Shown here: piece by piece, positions 26,755 through 36,413 of the stretch
Numbering within the stretch: position 1 is the first letter of the stretch
Layout: the number at the start of each line of letters is the position of its first letter
Origin: DASXMT01 sp963812965
GTDB taxonomy: Bacteria; Actinomycetota; Acidimicrobiia; Acidimicrobiales; RAAP-2
Length of the DNA: 64,000 nt
Assembly (NCBI GenBank): GCA_963812965.1
Contig: CAWEXG010000005.1
Coordinates: 1 to 64,000 of the forward strand
Direction of reading: 5' to 3'
Translations under genes and position numbers: made by a program
The notes under the pieces: model-generated
What the model was told of the DNA's origin: nothing
Seen by the model: the letters and a program-made list of their open reading frames with translations, nothing else
The model's database searches: none

Positions 26755-28312
26755 CGAGCTCTTCGGCCTCGTAGCCCTGAAGTCGTTGGTAGAGGTCACG
26801 CAGCTCGCCTCGCCTGCTGCGATCGTTGGCCAGGTTGACCAGCTCACCCGGGTCGGTGTCGTGGTCGTACCACTCGTGGTCGTTGTCGTCGAACGAGCAG
26901 TCGACGTCGAACAGCTTGTGCCCGGGGTTCTTGCCCCACAGGCCGGCGCTCGGCTTACCCCCGCCCACGCCGTAGTACCGGGCGTACTTGTTCTGGCCGT
27001 CGAAGAAGCCGCGCAACGCATAGCGGACCTTGTTGAGGTTGTCGGTCTGGGCCGAGTCCTGGGCGAAGAGCACGTAATCCCGGACCGAGACGGACGGATC
27101 GGCGAACACGGGGGAGAGGTCGACGCCCTGTGTTGTTGGACGGCCTTCCGGGCCCACCGCCGCCGAAGCGGGATCGACACCGGCCAGGGAGCAGATGGTG
27201 GTGGCCAGATCGATGTGGGTTCCCAACGACGAGGTCACCGTTCCCGGTTGGGTCATGCCGGGCACCCGGACGTAGAGAGGAACCCGCATGATCTCGTCGT
27301 AGACGAACGGTCCCTTCGATCGCAGGCCGTGCGACCCGCACATGTCGCCGTGGTCGGAGGTGAAGATCACGATGGTGTCGTCCCACGCACCGGATGTCTC
27401 CAGTGCGCTGAGGACGGTGCCGAGGTTCTGGTCGGCCATCCGGTGGAGGTGGACGTAGTAGTCGAGATGTCGCAGCCATGCCTTCGTGTCGGTGGGGTCG
27501 ATGTAGCCCCACAGACCGTGCTGTTGGTCCCAGCGCCACTGGCGGTGCGCCTCGGGCTTGGCGTGGAGGTCGTCGTCGAAGTTGGCGGGCAGGTTCTCGA
27601 ACACCTCGTCGTAAGGATCGGAGAAGACGGGAAGGGGATCGTCCTCTTTCCATGCCGCCGTCTCCAGGACCGATCGGACCGAGGCAACGTCCTCCGGGTT
27701 CTGCTCCTTATAACCGGGCTGGTCGATCGGGAACCACATCACGTCGTGGGGGTTGACCATGGCCACGGTCAGGAACCAGGGCTGGTCACCGGCAGCTTCT
27801 GCGTTAGCCGCAGGCTTCGCGTTCGTGGACAGCCAGTGGGCGGCATTGGAGGCGATCACCGGATCGAAGTGCACACCGGTACCGGCCCAGCCCATGAAGT
27901 GGCGGTCGTTGCCGTCCCAGTCGCAGAAGCCGTAGGCCTCCATGTCCGGGGTGGGCGACTGCGACAGGTGCCACTTGCCGATGTACGACGAGCGGTACCC
28001 CGCGCTCTGCGCCAACGACCCGAGTGTAGGTATACCCGTGTCGAGCTCGGTGTGCTCGGGCTGGATGACGTTGTCCACCACCGCGTGCCCAGGCAAGTAC
28101 CGCCCGGTGAACATGCTGCCCCGGCTGGGTGAGCACGGGGAGGAGTGGGTGAAGTACGAGTCGAACTCCAGTCCCTCCGCCCGCAGGCGATCGCGCCAGG
28201 GCAGGCGAACCTCGGGCGGAAGCCATGATCGCTGCCGCTCCTGGTCCGACACCACCAACAAGATGTTGGGTCGCCGCCCCCGCCCTCCGCTCGCGCCGTT
28301 TCCTGGTCCCAT
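26741..28312 (-). CDS. Sulfatase (formylglycine type)
   Basis: An arylsulfatase/phosphonate-monoester-hydrolase-type enzyme of 523 residues. The active-site signature SPCSPSRGSMFTGR near residue 60 carries the Cys of C-x-P-S-R that would be converted to formylglycine; IGKWHLS and TSDHGDMCGSH are further metal/sulfate-site segments. ATG 28312 with GAGAGGGA upstream is chosen over a start 93 bp earlier. No signal peptide is evident, suggesting a cytoplasmic enzyme. The maturase (FGE) is not in the window. Confidence 0.9.
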   Translation of the reverse strand: MGPGNGASGGRGRRPNILLVVSDQERQRSWLPPEVRLPWRDRLRAEGLEFDSYFTHSSPCSPSRGSMFTGRYLPGHAVVDNVIQPEHTELDTGIPTLGSLAQSAGYRSSYIGKWHLSQSPTPDMEAYGFCDWDGNDRHFMGWAGTGVHFDPVIASNAAHWLSTNAKPAANAEAAGDQPWFLTVAMVNPHDVMWFPIDQPGYKEQNPEDVASVRSVLETAAWKEDDPLPVFSDPYDEVFENLPANFDDDLHAKPEAHRQWRWDQQHGLWGYIDPTDTKAWLRHLDYYVHLHRMADQNLGTVLSALETSGAWDDTIVIFTSDHGDMCGSHGLRSKGPFVYDEIMRVPLYVRVPGMTQPGTVTSSLGTHIDLATTICSLAGVDPASAAVGPEGRPTTQGVDLSPVFADPSVSVRDYVLFAQDSAQTDNLNKVRYALRGFFDGQNKYARYYGVGGGKPSAGLWGKNPGHKLFDVDCSFDDNDHEWYDHDTDPGELVNLANDRSRRGELRDLYQRLQGYEAEELVTFP

Positions 28313-28510
28313 ACCGGTTTCCCTCTCACTGCTCGATGCGCCGGACGCTCGCAGGGTCCGAACAGGGCCGGTCTCTCGGTCCAGCGGACGCCTGGCCACG
28401 ACCAAAATAGCTCTACACCGGGGCTGTTGGCGTCAAAAAGTGAAATATGTTCTACTTTTCGCCGTCTACATCCGCGTCCACGTCAACGGTGAGCCAGGGG
28501 GAGGTCAGGG

Positions 28511-28999
28511 ATGGCTGACAGTGAAGTCCTGTACGCAGAGCACATCCTCGACTACCCGTACTCACGTTCGGTGGGGCCGATCATCGGCGCGTTCCTCACC
28601 GGATTGCGTGACGGGAAGATCTTCGGCGTGACGGGTGCCGGAGGGTCGGTCATCGTTCCGCCCACCGAGTACGACCCGATCACGGGCGAAGACGTCGGCG
28701 AGCTCGTCGAGGTCGGTCCGGGCGGGGTCGTGGAGACCTGGGCGTGGGTGGAGCACCCGATGCCGAAGCACCCGCTCGACCAACCGTTCGCCTTCGCCCT
28801 GATCCGTCTGGACGGCGCCGGTACGGCGATGCTGCATGTGGTGGACACCGGCGGTTCGCCCGACGCGCTGTCCGCCGGCACCCGGGTAGTGCCCAGATGG
28901 AAGGACGAGAAGGACCGTATCGGCCACGTTCTGGACATCGAGGCCTTCGTTCCTGTGGACGCTGACGGACCCAAAGGATCTGGCGGAGGAGCATCGTGA
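28511..28999 (+). CDS. DUF35 OB-fold protein without zinc ribbon
   Basis: A 162-residue protein with the DUF35 acyl-CoA-associated OB-fold (EYDPITGEDVGELVEVGPGGVVETWAWVEHP; FAFALIRLDGAGTAMLHVVD). The usual N-terminal CxxC zinc ribbon is missing: the GKIFG segment is followed by VTGAGGSVIVPP with no Cys. From memory, the M. tuberculosis protein Rv3521, next to ltp4 and ltp3, contains two such units in one chain; here they look split over two genes. Its stop overlaps the next start by 1 bp (TGATG), so an operon is likely. Confidence 0.82.
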   Translation: MADSEVLYAEHILDYPYSRSVGPIIGAFLTGLRDGKIFGVTGAGGSVIVPPTEYDPITGEDVGELVEVGPGGVVETWAWVEHPMPKHPLDQPFAFALIRLDGAGTAMLHVVDTGGSPDALSAGTRVVPRWKDEKDRIGHVLDIEAFVPVDADGPKGSGGGAS

Positions 29000-29505
29000 T
29001 GGCTGACGCAGCCGACACCCGGGGCCCGGTCACCACGCTGGCCACGCCCATCCACCTCGAGTACTCGTTCAGCCCCGGCATCGCCCAGTCCCGGAACCTG
29101 CGTGGCCTGGCCGAGGGCAAGTTCATCGGCCAGCGCTGCCCTGTGTGCAGCAAGGTCTACGTGCCGTCCCGGGGCTCGTGCCCGACCGACGGCGTGCCGA
29201 CCACCGAGGAGGTGGAGCTGCCCAACACCGGCATCATCACCACCTACTGCGTGGTCAACGTGCCCTTCGCCGGCCAGTCCATCGAGATCCCCTACATCTG
29301 TGCTCAGGTGCTCCTCGACGGGGCCAACATCTCGTTCATGAGCCTCATCCAGGAGGTGCCGACTGACGAGGTTCGCATGGGCCAGCGGGTCGAAGCGGTC
29401 TGGGTGGAGCCCGAGGAGCTCGCCCCCTCGATGGCGTCGGTCAAGTACTTCCGGCCCACCGGCGAGCCGGACGCCCCGTACGATTCCTATAAGGAGTACC
29501 TGTGA
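28999..29505 (+). CDS. DUF35 OB-fold protein with zinc ribbon
   Basis: A 168-residue partner protein: a rubredoxin-like zinc ribbon (GQRCPVCSKVYVPSRGSCPTDG) followed by the OB-fold (TYCVVNVPFAGQSIEIPYICAQVLLDGANISFMS). In steroid catabolism such proteins pair with thiolase-fold lyases (for example ChsH2 with Ltp2). The gene overlaps both neighbours and is the second of at least four tightly packed genes. Confidence 0.85.
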   Translation: MADAADTRGPVTTLATPIHLEYSFSPGIAQSRNLRGLAEGKFIGQRCPVCSKVYVPSRGSCPTDGVPTTEEVELPNTGIITTYCVVNVPFAGQSIEIPYICAQVLLDGANISFMSLIQEVPTDEVRMGQRVEAVWVEPEELAPSMASVKYFRPTGEPDAPYDSYKEYL

Positions 29506-30631
29506 GCGCCGCCGCTTCTGCCGCTGCCGCTAAGGGCAACGGTAGGGCCGCCAAGGCCGTCCGTCCTGTCGCCATCGCCTCGTTTGCCCAGTCGGACAAC
29601 GTCCGTGCAGATCCCGAGCACAACGAGGTCGAGGCGCTGATGCCCGTGATCTCCGAGGTCTTCGGCAACATCGGCATTACGAAGGACGACATCGACTTCA
29701 TCTGCTCGGGCTCGACCGACTACCTCATCGGTGGCCCGTTCAGCTTCGTCGCTGCCCTCGATGCCGTGGGGGTGTGGCCGCCCCGTAGCGAGAGCCATGT
29801 GGAGATGGACGGCGCCTGGGCGCTGTACGAAGCGTGGGTCCGTCTGCAGGAGGGCGATATCGACGCCGCCCTCGTCTACTCTTTCGGACGCTCGTCGCTC
29901 GGCAACCTCAACGAGATCCTGGCACTGCAGATGGACCCGTACTACGTCGCTCCGCTGTGGCCGGACCCGATCAGCGTGGCTGCGCTCCAGGCGCGGGCGC
30001 TCATCGACGCCGGCAAGGCCACCGAGGAAGATCTGGCCCAGGTGGCGGCCCGGAACCGTAAGGCGGCACTGTCCAACCCGAAGGCCCAGGTCGCCTACGA
30101 CCGCACCGCCGAGGAGCTGCTGGCCGAGGAGTACGTTGTGGCTCCGTTGCGCAGGCACACGCTGCCTCCGATCACCGATGGCGCTGCCGCCATCGTGCTG
30201 GCTGCCGGTGACAAGGCTGCGCAGTGGACGAAGCACCCGGCGTGGATCACCGGCATCGACCACCGGATCGAGACCCACTCGTTGGGTGCCCGTGACCTCA
30301 CCTCGTCACCGTCGACAGCCAAGGCAGCAGACGCGGCCGGGGTGGCCGATGGCGACATCGATGTGGCCGAGATCCACGCCCCCTACGCCCATCAGGAGCT
30401 GATCGTGGCCGAGGCGCTTGGTCTGACAGGAGGCGCCGGCGGTGCCGGCGGGGTGTCCATCAACCCATCGGGCGGCGCCCTGGCTGCCAACCCGTTGATG
30501 TCTGCCGGTCTCATCCGTATCGGTGAAGCAGCAGCACGGATCGCGTCGGGCTCGGCCCACCGGGCGGTGGCCCACGCCACCTCGGGCCCGTGCTTGCAAC
30601 AGAATCTTGTCTGCGTTCTGGAGGGTGAGTG

Positions 30632-30632
<1 letters not shown>
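29502..30632 (+). CDS. ltp4: Ltp4-like thiolase-fold protein (steroid side-chain lyase type)
   Basis: A 376-residue SCP-x/thiolase-superfamily protein. The opening PVAIASFAQSDNVR, CSGSTDYLIGGPFSF and ESHVEMDGAWALYEAW match, from memory, Ltp4 (Rv3522) of M. tuberculosis. In my reading the position of the thiolase nucleophilic Cys is Gly (VEMDGAWA), which fits lyase or scaffold members rather than thiolysis. The GTG start overlaps the upstream stop, with AAGGAG in front. A low-complexity Ala-rich N-terminus of ~18 residues precedes the domain. Probable role: cleavage in steroid side-chain breakdown with its DUF35 and Ltp3-like partners. Confidence 0.85.
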
Positions 30633-31789
<1,157 letters not shown>

Positions 31790-31940
31790 AGGTTCAGGTC
31801 CAGGTTCGCCCGACGCCCTCTGCTCCTGGTGGCGCTCGGTACCCGGATCCTGTTCTCTCGTCCTGACGGGTGATCGATATGTTCGGTCGGGCGCTGTGCC
31901 GTAAGCTCCATCGTGTTCGCCGAGAAAACCGGAGGGTCGC

Positions 31941-32138
31941 ATGAAGATCGTCGTCGACTACGACGAATGTGCCAGCAATGCCGTCTGTATGGGGATCGCG
32001 CCCGAGGTGTTCGAGGTGCGTGACGACGGGTTTCTGTACGTGCTCGACGAGCATCCCGGCGAGGAATTGCGTGAGAAGGTGCGCCAGGCGGCGAACGGCT
32101 GCCCCACGGGAGCCATCACCATCGTCGAGGACGAGTAG
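31941..32138 (+). CDS. 3Fe-4S-type ferredoxin
   Basis: A 65-residue ferredoxin. The cysteines (C10, C16, and NGCPTGAI near residue 54) follow the C-x5-C...C-P pattern of actinobacterial [3Fe-4S] ferredoxins that serve P450s and steroid oxygenases. It starts at ATG with a GGAGGG-type site. It follows the ltp genes by 150 bp and precedes gltX by 8 bp; a link with the steroid genes is plausible but not shown. Confidence 0.87.
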   Translation: MKIVVDYDECASNAVCMGIAPEVFEVRDDGFLYVLDEHPGEELREKVRQAANGCPTGAITIVEDE

Positions 32139-32146
32139 CTCCCGGC

Positions 32147-33613
32147 GTGTCCGGGGACGCCCCGAGAGTTCGCTTCGCCCCGTCGCCGACCGGCTACCTG
32201 CACGTCGGGAGCGCTCGGGCTGCACTGTTCAATTGGTTGGTAGCCCGCCAGTCCGGCGGCACCTTCGTGCTGCGCATCGAGGACACCGATACGGAGCGCA
32301 ACCGGCAGGAGTGGGACGAAGGCATCACCACCACCTTGCACTGGTTGGGCATGGACCCGGACGAAGGGCCGTACCGCCAGTCGGAGCGTCTCGACCGCTA
32401 TAGCGGCGCTGTTGACTGTCTGTGGAACGCCGGTGTCCTGTACGCCTGCGACTGCACCCGGGACGAGATCGATGCCCGGAACAAGGCCGCCGGGATCGCC
32501 ACGCCGGGCTACGACGGATACTGCCGAGACCGGCAGCTGGAGCGGGGTGAGGGTCGAGCCCTCCGGTTCAAGACGCCGAGTGAGGGGTCGACCGTCGTTG
32601 TCGACGTCATCCGAGGCGATGTGGAGTTCCCGCACTCGGCCATGGACGACTTCGTGGTGGTGAAGTCGTCGGGTGCCCCCCTGTTCGTGCTGGCCAACGT
32701 GGTGGACGACATCGACATGGCCATCAGCCACGTCATCCGGGGGGAGGACTTGCTCCCCACGACGCCGAAGGGGAACTTGCTGTGGGAGGCGCTCGGCGCG
32801 GCGGGATGGATGACCGAGTCGCAGGGGGCGGTGCCGCCTCTGCCGGTGTTCGCGCACCTGCCGTTGCTGGTCAACGAGAAGCGGCAGAAGCTGTCGAAGC
32901 GTCGGGACCCGGTGGCGGTCGAGTCCTACCGGGAGCAGGGCTACTTGCCGCAGGCCTTCGTGAACTATCTGGCGCTGCTCGGCTGGAGCCCGTCCGGTGG
33001 CGAGGAGATCTTCACCGTCGACGAGCTGGTGTCGTCGTTCCGGCTCGAGGACGTGAACCACTCGCCGGCCTTCTTCGATGTCGTGAAGCTGCAGCACGTG
33101 AACGGGGAGTACATCCGGGCACTCAGCGTCGACGCGTTCGTGGAGGCGTGTCGGCCGTGGTTGACCGATCCCGCCGTGCCGTGGCCGGTGTCGTCGTTCG
33201 ACGAGGAGGTCTTTACCGCCATGGCACCTCTGGTGAAGGAGCGGGTGGCCGTGCTGTCCGAGGTGCCGGCCATGGTCGGCTTCCTGTTCGTGGACGAGCC
33301 GGTGGTCGACCCCGACTCGTGGGCGAAGGCGTTCGGCGACGATGTCGCCCCAGACATCCTGACCGCCGCGATCGACGCTTACGAGAAGCTAGCTGACGAC
33401 GGCCGGTGGACCCACGAAGCCCTCCACGATGCGACCCTGGCAGTGGGGGAGCGGTTCGGTCGGAAGTTGGGCAAGGCACAGGCGCCGATCCGGGTGGCTA
33501 TCACCGGAAACCGGGTCGGTCCACCACTGTTCGAGCCGATGGAGCTGCTTGGACCCGACCGCGTGCTGGCTCGCCTACGAACGGCCCTTCGGCGGTCGGC
33601 GAGGACGTCCTAG
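32147..33613 (+). CDS. gltX: Glutamyl-tRNA synthetase
   Basis: A class I synthetase of 488 residues, normal for bacterial GltX. The HIGH-type motif is in PSPTGYLHVGSARA (13-25) and the KMSKS-type motif is KLSKR (248-252), with RGEDLL before it and an anticodon-binding C-terminal half. It charges tRNA-Glu and, in organisms using the amidotransferase route, probably also tRNA-Gln. Both tRNAs are encoded within 1 kb downstream. Start GTG 32147. Confidence 0.96.
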   Translation: MSGDAPRVRFAPSPTGYLHVGSARAALFNWLVARQSGGTFVLRIEDTDTERNRQEWDEGITTTLHWLGMDPDEGPYRQSERLDRYSGAVDCLWNAGVLYACDCTRDEIDARNKAAGIATPGYDGYCRDRQLERGEGRALRFKTPSEGSTVVVDVIRGDVEFPHSAMDDFVVVKSSGAPLFVLANVVDDIDMAISHVIRGEDLLPTTPKGNLLWEALGAAGWMTESQGAVPPLPVFAHLPLLVNEKRQKLSKRRDPVAVESYREQGYLPQAFVNYLALLGWSPSGGEEIFTVDELVSSFRLEDVNHSPAFFDVVKLQHVNGEYIRALSVDAFVEACRPWLTDPAVPWPVSSFDEEVFTAMAPLVKERVAVLSEVPAMVGFLFVDEPVVDPDSWAKAFGDDVAPDILTAAIDAYEKLADDGRWTHEALHDATLAVGERFGRKLGKAQAPIRVAITGNRVGPPLFEPMELLGPDRVLARLRTALRRSARTS

Positions 33614-33616
33614 AAC

Positions 33617-34264
33617 GTGGGTCTGTTGGCCACGATGACGGGGATCAGCTTGTTGGGCAAAATCGTCCGCTTCGTATTGTTGCTGCTGTTGGCCATCGTG
33701 GTCTACCTGGGAGTGACCCTGGTGCAGGTGTGGCTGACCGGTCGTCACTACGATCCTCGGCCAGCCCAGGCCATCGTGGTCATGGGCGCAGCGCAGTACA
33801 ACGGGATCCCTTCGCCGGACCTCGCGGCGCGCCTCGACGAAGCCGAGCTGCTGTGGCGCGAGCACTATGCGCCCGTGGTGATGGTCACCGGATCGAAGGA
33901 GCCGGGGGACCGGTACACCGAGGCTGAGGCCGGGGCGCGGTACCTGGAGACAGCAGGGATCCCCGCTGGCGACATCCTTGAGGCAGGCGGGAGCGATTCG
34001 TGGCAGAACCTGTCGCAAGCGGCGCCCGAGCTCCTGGCCAGGGGGGACCGTGTCGTGTTGATGACCACCGATCCGTTCCATGAGGACCGGAGCCTGGCCA
34101 TCGCCACCGATGTTGGGCTGCAGGCTTATGCGACGCCCACCCACACATCACCGATCACAGGATGGCCGGTGGTGCCCTACTACCTGAAGGAAGCGGTTGC
34201 GGTCGGTCTCGGGCGGATTATCGGATACGACCACTTGAGCGCTCTCCACAATTGGCTGCACTGA
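33617..34264 (+). CDS. YdcF-like DUF218 membrane protein
   Basis: A 215-residue protein with one N-terminal membrane anchor (IVRFVLLLLLAIVVYLGVTLVQVWL) and a DUF218 domain starting AIVVMGAAQYNGIPSPDLAARLDEA and ending with LMTTDPFHEDRS. DUF218 proteins (YdcF, SanA) act at or near the cell envelope; the reaction is not known. It starts 3 bp after gltX, so it is likely co-transcribed. Confidence 0.85.
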   Translation: MGLLATMTGISLLGKIVRFVLLLLLAIVVYLGVTLVQVWLTGRHYDPRPAQAIVVMGAAQYNGIPSPDLAARLDEAELLWREHYAPVVMVTGSKEPGDRYTEAEAGARYLETAGIPAGDILEAGGSDSWQNLSQAAPELLARGDRVVLMTTDPFHEDRSLAIATDVGLQAYATPTHTSPITGWPVVPYYLKEAVAVGLGRIIGYDHLSALHNWLH

Positions 34265-34294
34265 CCTGGTGGTGCTGTACCCGGCACGGTCGGC

Positions 34295-34300
34295 TAAATT
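34295..34300 (+). promoter_or_regulatory. Possible -10 (TAAATT) of the tRNA genes
   Basis: TAAATT ends 15 bp before the mature tRNA-Gln. No good -35 is seen, so the tRNAs might instead be part of the gltX transcript. Confidence 0.3.
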
Positions 34301-34314
34301 GGCCATTCGCCCAA

Positions 34315-34387
34315 TCGGGGGTGGCGCAACTGGCAGCGCGCATGATTCTGGTTCATGAGGTTGGAGGTTCGAGCCCTCCCCCCCGAG
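34315..34387 (+). tRNA. tRNA-Gln(CUG)
   Basis: A full cloverleaf can be drawn: acceptor TCGGGGG/CCCCCGA, D stem GCGC/GCGC, anticodon stem CATGA/TCATG with loop TTCTGGT (anticodon CUG) and T arm GGAGG-TTCGAGC-CCTCC. The discriminator is G and no CCA is encoded. Confidence 0.95.
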
Positions 34388-34423
34388 CGGAGATGGCGTC
34401 TCGTACCTGGGACACCATCCATT

Positions 34424-34496
34424 GGTCCCATCGTCTAGAGGCCTAGGACATCACCCTCTCAAGGTGGAGACACGGGTTCAAATCCCGTTGGGACTG
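34424..34496 (+). tRNA. tRNA-Glu(CUC)
   Basis: Cloverleaf: acceptor GGTCCCA/TGGGACT (one G-U pair), D arm GTCT...GGAC, anticodon arm TCACC/GGTGG with loop CTCTCAA (anticodon CUC), T arm ACGGG-TTCAAAT-CCCGT. Discriminator G, no encoded CCA. Its 3' end is duplicated 50 bp downstream. Confidence 0.95.
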
Positions 34497-34549
34497 CGAC
34501 AGGCCAGCGGTCTCCTATGTCCTGAATTCTCACACCGTTGGGACTGCGA
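34485..34549 (+). repeat. tRNA-Glu 3'-end duplication (possible att scar)
   Basis: The 15-bp sequence CCGTTGGGACTGCGA at 34485-34499, which includes the last 12 bases of tRNA-Glu, recurs exactly at 34535-34549. Repeats of a tRNA 3' end just downstream are what site-specific integration at tRNA genes leaves. Confidence 0.7.
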
Positions 34550-34607
34550 GTGTTTTGGCTGGTCAGAGGCTCGAAAACCGGTCGGATCGGTAGGGAGTCG
34601 AGGCCGT

Positions 34608-34650
34608 CGTGCCATTTCCGTGCCAAATCGATATGGCACGGTTTGGCACG
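34608..34650. repeat. Nested CGTGCCA/TGGCACG inverted repeats
   Basis: CGTGCCA occurs at 34608 and 34619 and its complement TGGCACG at 34634 and 34644; the inner 9-bp arms CGTGCCAAA/TTTGGCACG are exact. Repeats of this kind near tRNA genes resemble integrase binding sites; assignment is inference. Confidence 0.65.
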
Positions 34651-34734
34651 AACGGGCCGTGACGGTCAGTCCGACCTGGTTTGGGAGGACTTCGAGCGAG
34701 GAAGCAAGCTTGCTGTTCACGACCTCGGCGTTTT

Positions 34735-34758
34735 GTGAGGGTCGGCAGCGACCCTCAC
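34735..34758. repeat. Perfect 10-bp-stem hairpin
   Basis: GTGAGGGTCG pairs with CGACCCTCAC around the tetraloop GCAG. Neither strand has a following T-tract, so it is not a standard terminator. Confidence 0.8.
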
Positions 34759-34939
34759 GCCGCTGTCCGGTTCGTCAGCTGACTCGATAGTTCGTGGATC
34801 GTGTCGTCGTTGCGGTGCCGAGCCGGATCGAAGATCGAGCGGCGGGAACGGCTGCGGTGATCGGCGGCGATGGGCGGCTGGTCAGAGCCCTCGTCCGGGC
34901 GGTTGGGGCGCGTTCAAAGCAACCTGGACCCGTCCCGAT

Positions 34940-34965
34940 GGAACTTTCGGCAGCCTGATGCGTAA
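34940..34965 (+). promoter_or_regulatory. ECF-type promoter of the sigma gene
   Basis: GGAAC (34940-34944), 16 bp, then CGTAA (34961-34965) fits the general ECF sigma consensus. Transcription would begin at about 34972, at or just before the ATG at 34975, giving an almost leaderless mRNA and probable autoregulation. Confidence 0.55.
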
Positions 34966-34974
34966 GACAGGGTG

Positions 34975-35571
34975 ATGGCAATAGAAGGCGAAAACGACGC
35001 AGCACTGATCCGGGCAGCTCAGAACGATTCGACATCATTCGGCACCCTCTTCGACCGTCACTTTGGCACTGTCTACCGGTTCTGCGCCCGGCGAGTCGGG
35101 GGCGACTTGGCCGAGGACATCGCTGGCGAGACGTTCCGACGAGCGTTCGAGGCCCGCCGCTCTTATGACCTGCGCCAGCCCAATGCGCTTCCGTGGTTGT
35201 TCCGTATCGCCCTGAACCTGGTGCGCGACGCGATCCGTACGAGAGCGGCCGAGGATCGCGCCTACGCCAGATTACGAGCCTTGGCACGAACCGGGACGCT
35301 GAGCGAGGAAGACCAAGTCCCCAGGAGCGCCGAGGCACGCACGGAGCTCGCACGGCTCGCTCGCCTCCTTGACGCCGAACCTCAAGACGACGTGGATGCC
35401 TTGTTCCTCCATGTCTGGGATGGATTGAGCTACGTCGAAGTGGCAACTGCTCTGGGGGTTCCCGTTGGCACGGTGCGTTCCCGGCTGAGCCGCCTTCGCC
35501 ATCGTCTCGAAACGGCGCTGGTCAACCAGGTCGGCGACTCGCAAAAAACGTATCTGAAGGCAAAGGAGTAG
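34975..35571 (+). CDS. ECF RNA polymerase sigma factor
   Basis: A 198-residue group IV sigma factor. Region 2 is FGTLFDRHFGTVYRFCARRV...AEDIAGETFRRAFE with PNALPWLFRIALN; region 4 is LFLHVWDGLSYVEVATALGVPVGTVRSRLSRLRHRLE, with the helix-turn-helix that reads -35 elements. ATG 34975 is preferred; GTG lies just before it. It is followed after 2 bp by a membrane protein gene that is probably its regulator, then by a lipase gene; an ECF-type promoter lies directly upstream. Confidence 0.93.
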   Translation: MAIEGENDAALIRAAQNDSTSFGTLFDRHFGTVYRFCARRVGGDLAEDIAGETFRRAFEARRSYDLRQPNALPWLFRIALNLVRDAIRTRAAEDRAYARLRALARTGTLSEEDQVPRSAEARTELARLARLLDAEPQDDVDALFLHVWDGLSYVEVATALGVPVGTVRSRLSRLRHRLETALVNQVGDSQKTYLKAKE

Positions 35572-35573
35572 CA

Positions 35574-36413
35574 ATGGACCGAATCGCTGATCTCGTGCAA
35601 CAGCTCGAACCGGAGACGCCACTTCCGTCGGAGGACGTCCGGGCTCGTCAGCGCGATGCCTTTCTCCGCTCGATGGCGCTGGCGGACGAAGGGCGCACGC
35701 GCTCACGACGCTGGCGTTTTCAGCACAGAGGTTGGTTCCTTGCGATAACCGGCGCGGCAGCCGCTGTGATCGTCGCGGCGTTCCTCGTTCCTCGTTCCTC
35801 CCCGTCCCCACCCCCATCAGTTGCCACGTCGGCCGTGCTCACGGCCATCACGCGGACGCTGGCCAACACTGGCAACGACATCGAAGAAGTTCAGTCGTCG
35901 GTACCTGGGACCCCATTGTCCACTACCTCGTGGGTTGACCTGTCCACTCGGGCCTGCCGCACGGACACGTCGCTCAACGGCCAGCCCTCTTTGACGATAT
36001 TTGTCGAGCAAGGCCAGGCTGTTTTCATCAACCACGACCTCCGGGAGTGGTGGAGCCGCAGTACCGAGGGCGTGGCTTGTGAGCCACTGACCCCACAGGC
36101 TATCGAGCACGATCTGGCTGCAGGCCACTATACGGTTGAGGGGCACGTCATCCTCGATGGGCAAGCCTCGCTGAAGCTCGTGTCCATGTCGGCAACCACG
36201 GGGCCGCATTCAGTGACGCAACTGATGACTCTGTGGGTGAACGCGGCGACGTACCTGCCGATCCAGTCGACATCGACCGGCCACCTGGCCGAACAGACGA
36301 CCTTCACCTGGCTGCCAGCCACACCCACCAACGCGGCGACTCTCAACGTCACGGTTCCTGCCGGCTTCCGACAGGTTGCGCCCCCACCTCCAGAGAGACG
36401 GTCAAATGGCTAG
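35574..36413 (+). CDS. Single-pass membrane protein, probable anti-sigma regulator
   Basis: A 279-residue protein with a cytoplasmic N-terminus of ~50 residues (MDRIADLVQQLEPETPLPSE; RARQRDAFLRSM), one membrane segment (FLAITGAAAAVIVAAFLV) and an outside domain of about 200 residues. The layout and position right after the ECF sigma gene match the CU044_5270-like proteins that often follow such sigmas. No zinc-binding HxxxCxxC motif is present. Anti-sigma activity is inferred from context. Confidence 0.65.
   Translation: MDRIADLVQQLEPETPLPSEDVRARQRDAFLRSMALADEGRTRSRRWRFQHRGWFLAITGAAAAVIVAAFLVPRSSPSPPPSVATSAVLTAITRTLANTGNDIEEVQSSVPGTPLSTTSWVDLSTRACRTDTSLNGQPSLTIFVEQGQAVFINHDLREWWSRSTEGVACEPLTPQAIEHDLAAGHYTVEGHVILDGQASLKLVSMSATTGPHSVTQLMTLWVNAATYLPIQSTSTGHLAEQTTFTWLPATPTNAATLNVTVPAGFRQVAPPPPERRSNG

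Larger units (their letters stand above)
34497..34974. other. 480-bp non-coding junction after the tRNAs
   Basis: It holds the tRNA-end duplication, nested inverted repeats at 34608-34650, a perfect hairpin at 34735-34758 and the ECF promoter at 34940. No integrase or integrase fragment can be read in any frame. Confidence 0.6.

Noticed and set aside
34735..34758. Intrinsic terminator
   Set aside because: The stem is perfect, but no T-tract follows on either strand.
34497..34974. Integrase or integrase fragment beside the tRNA
   Set aside because: All frames were read; none shows recombinase motifs.
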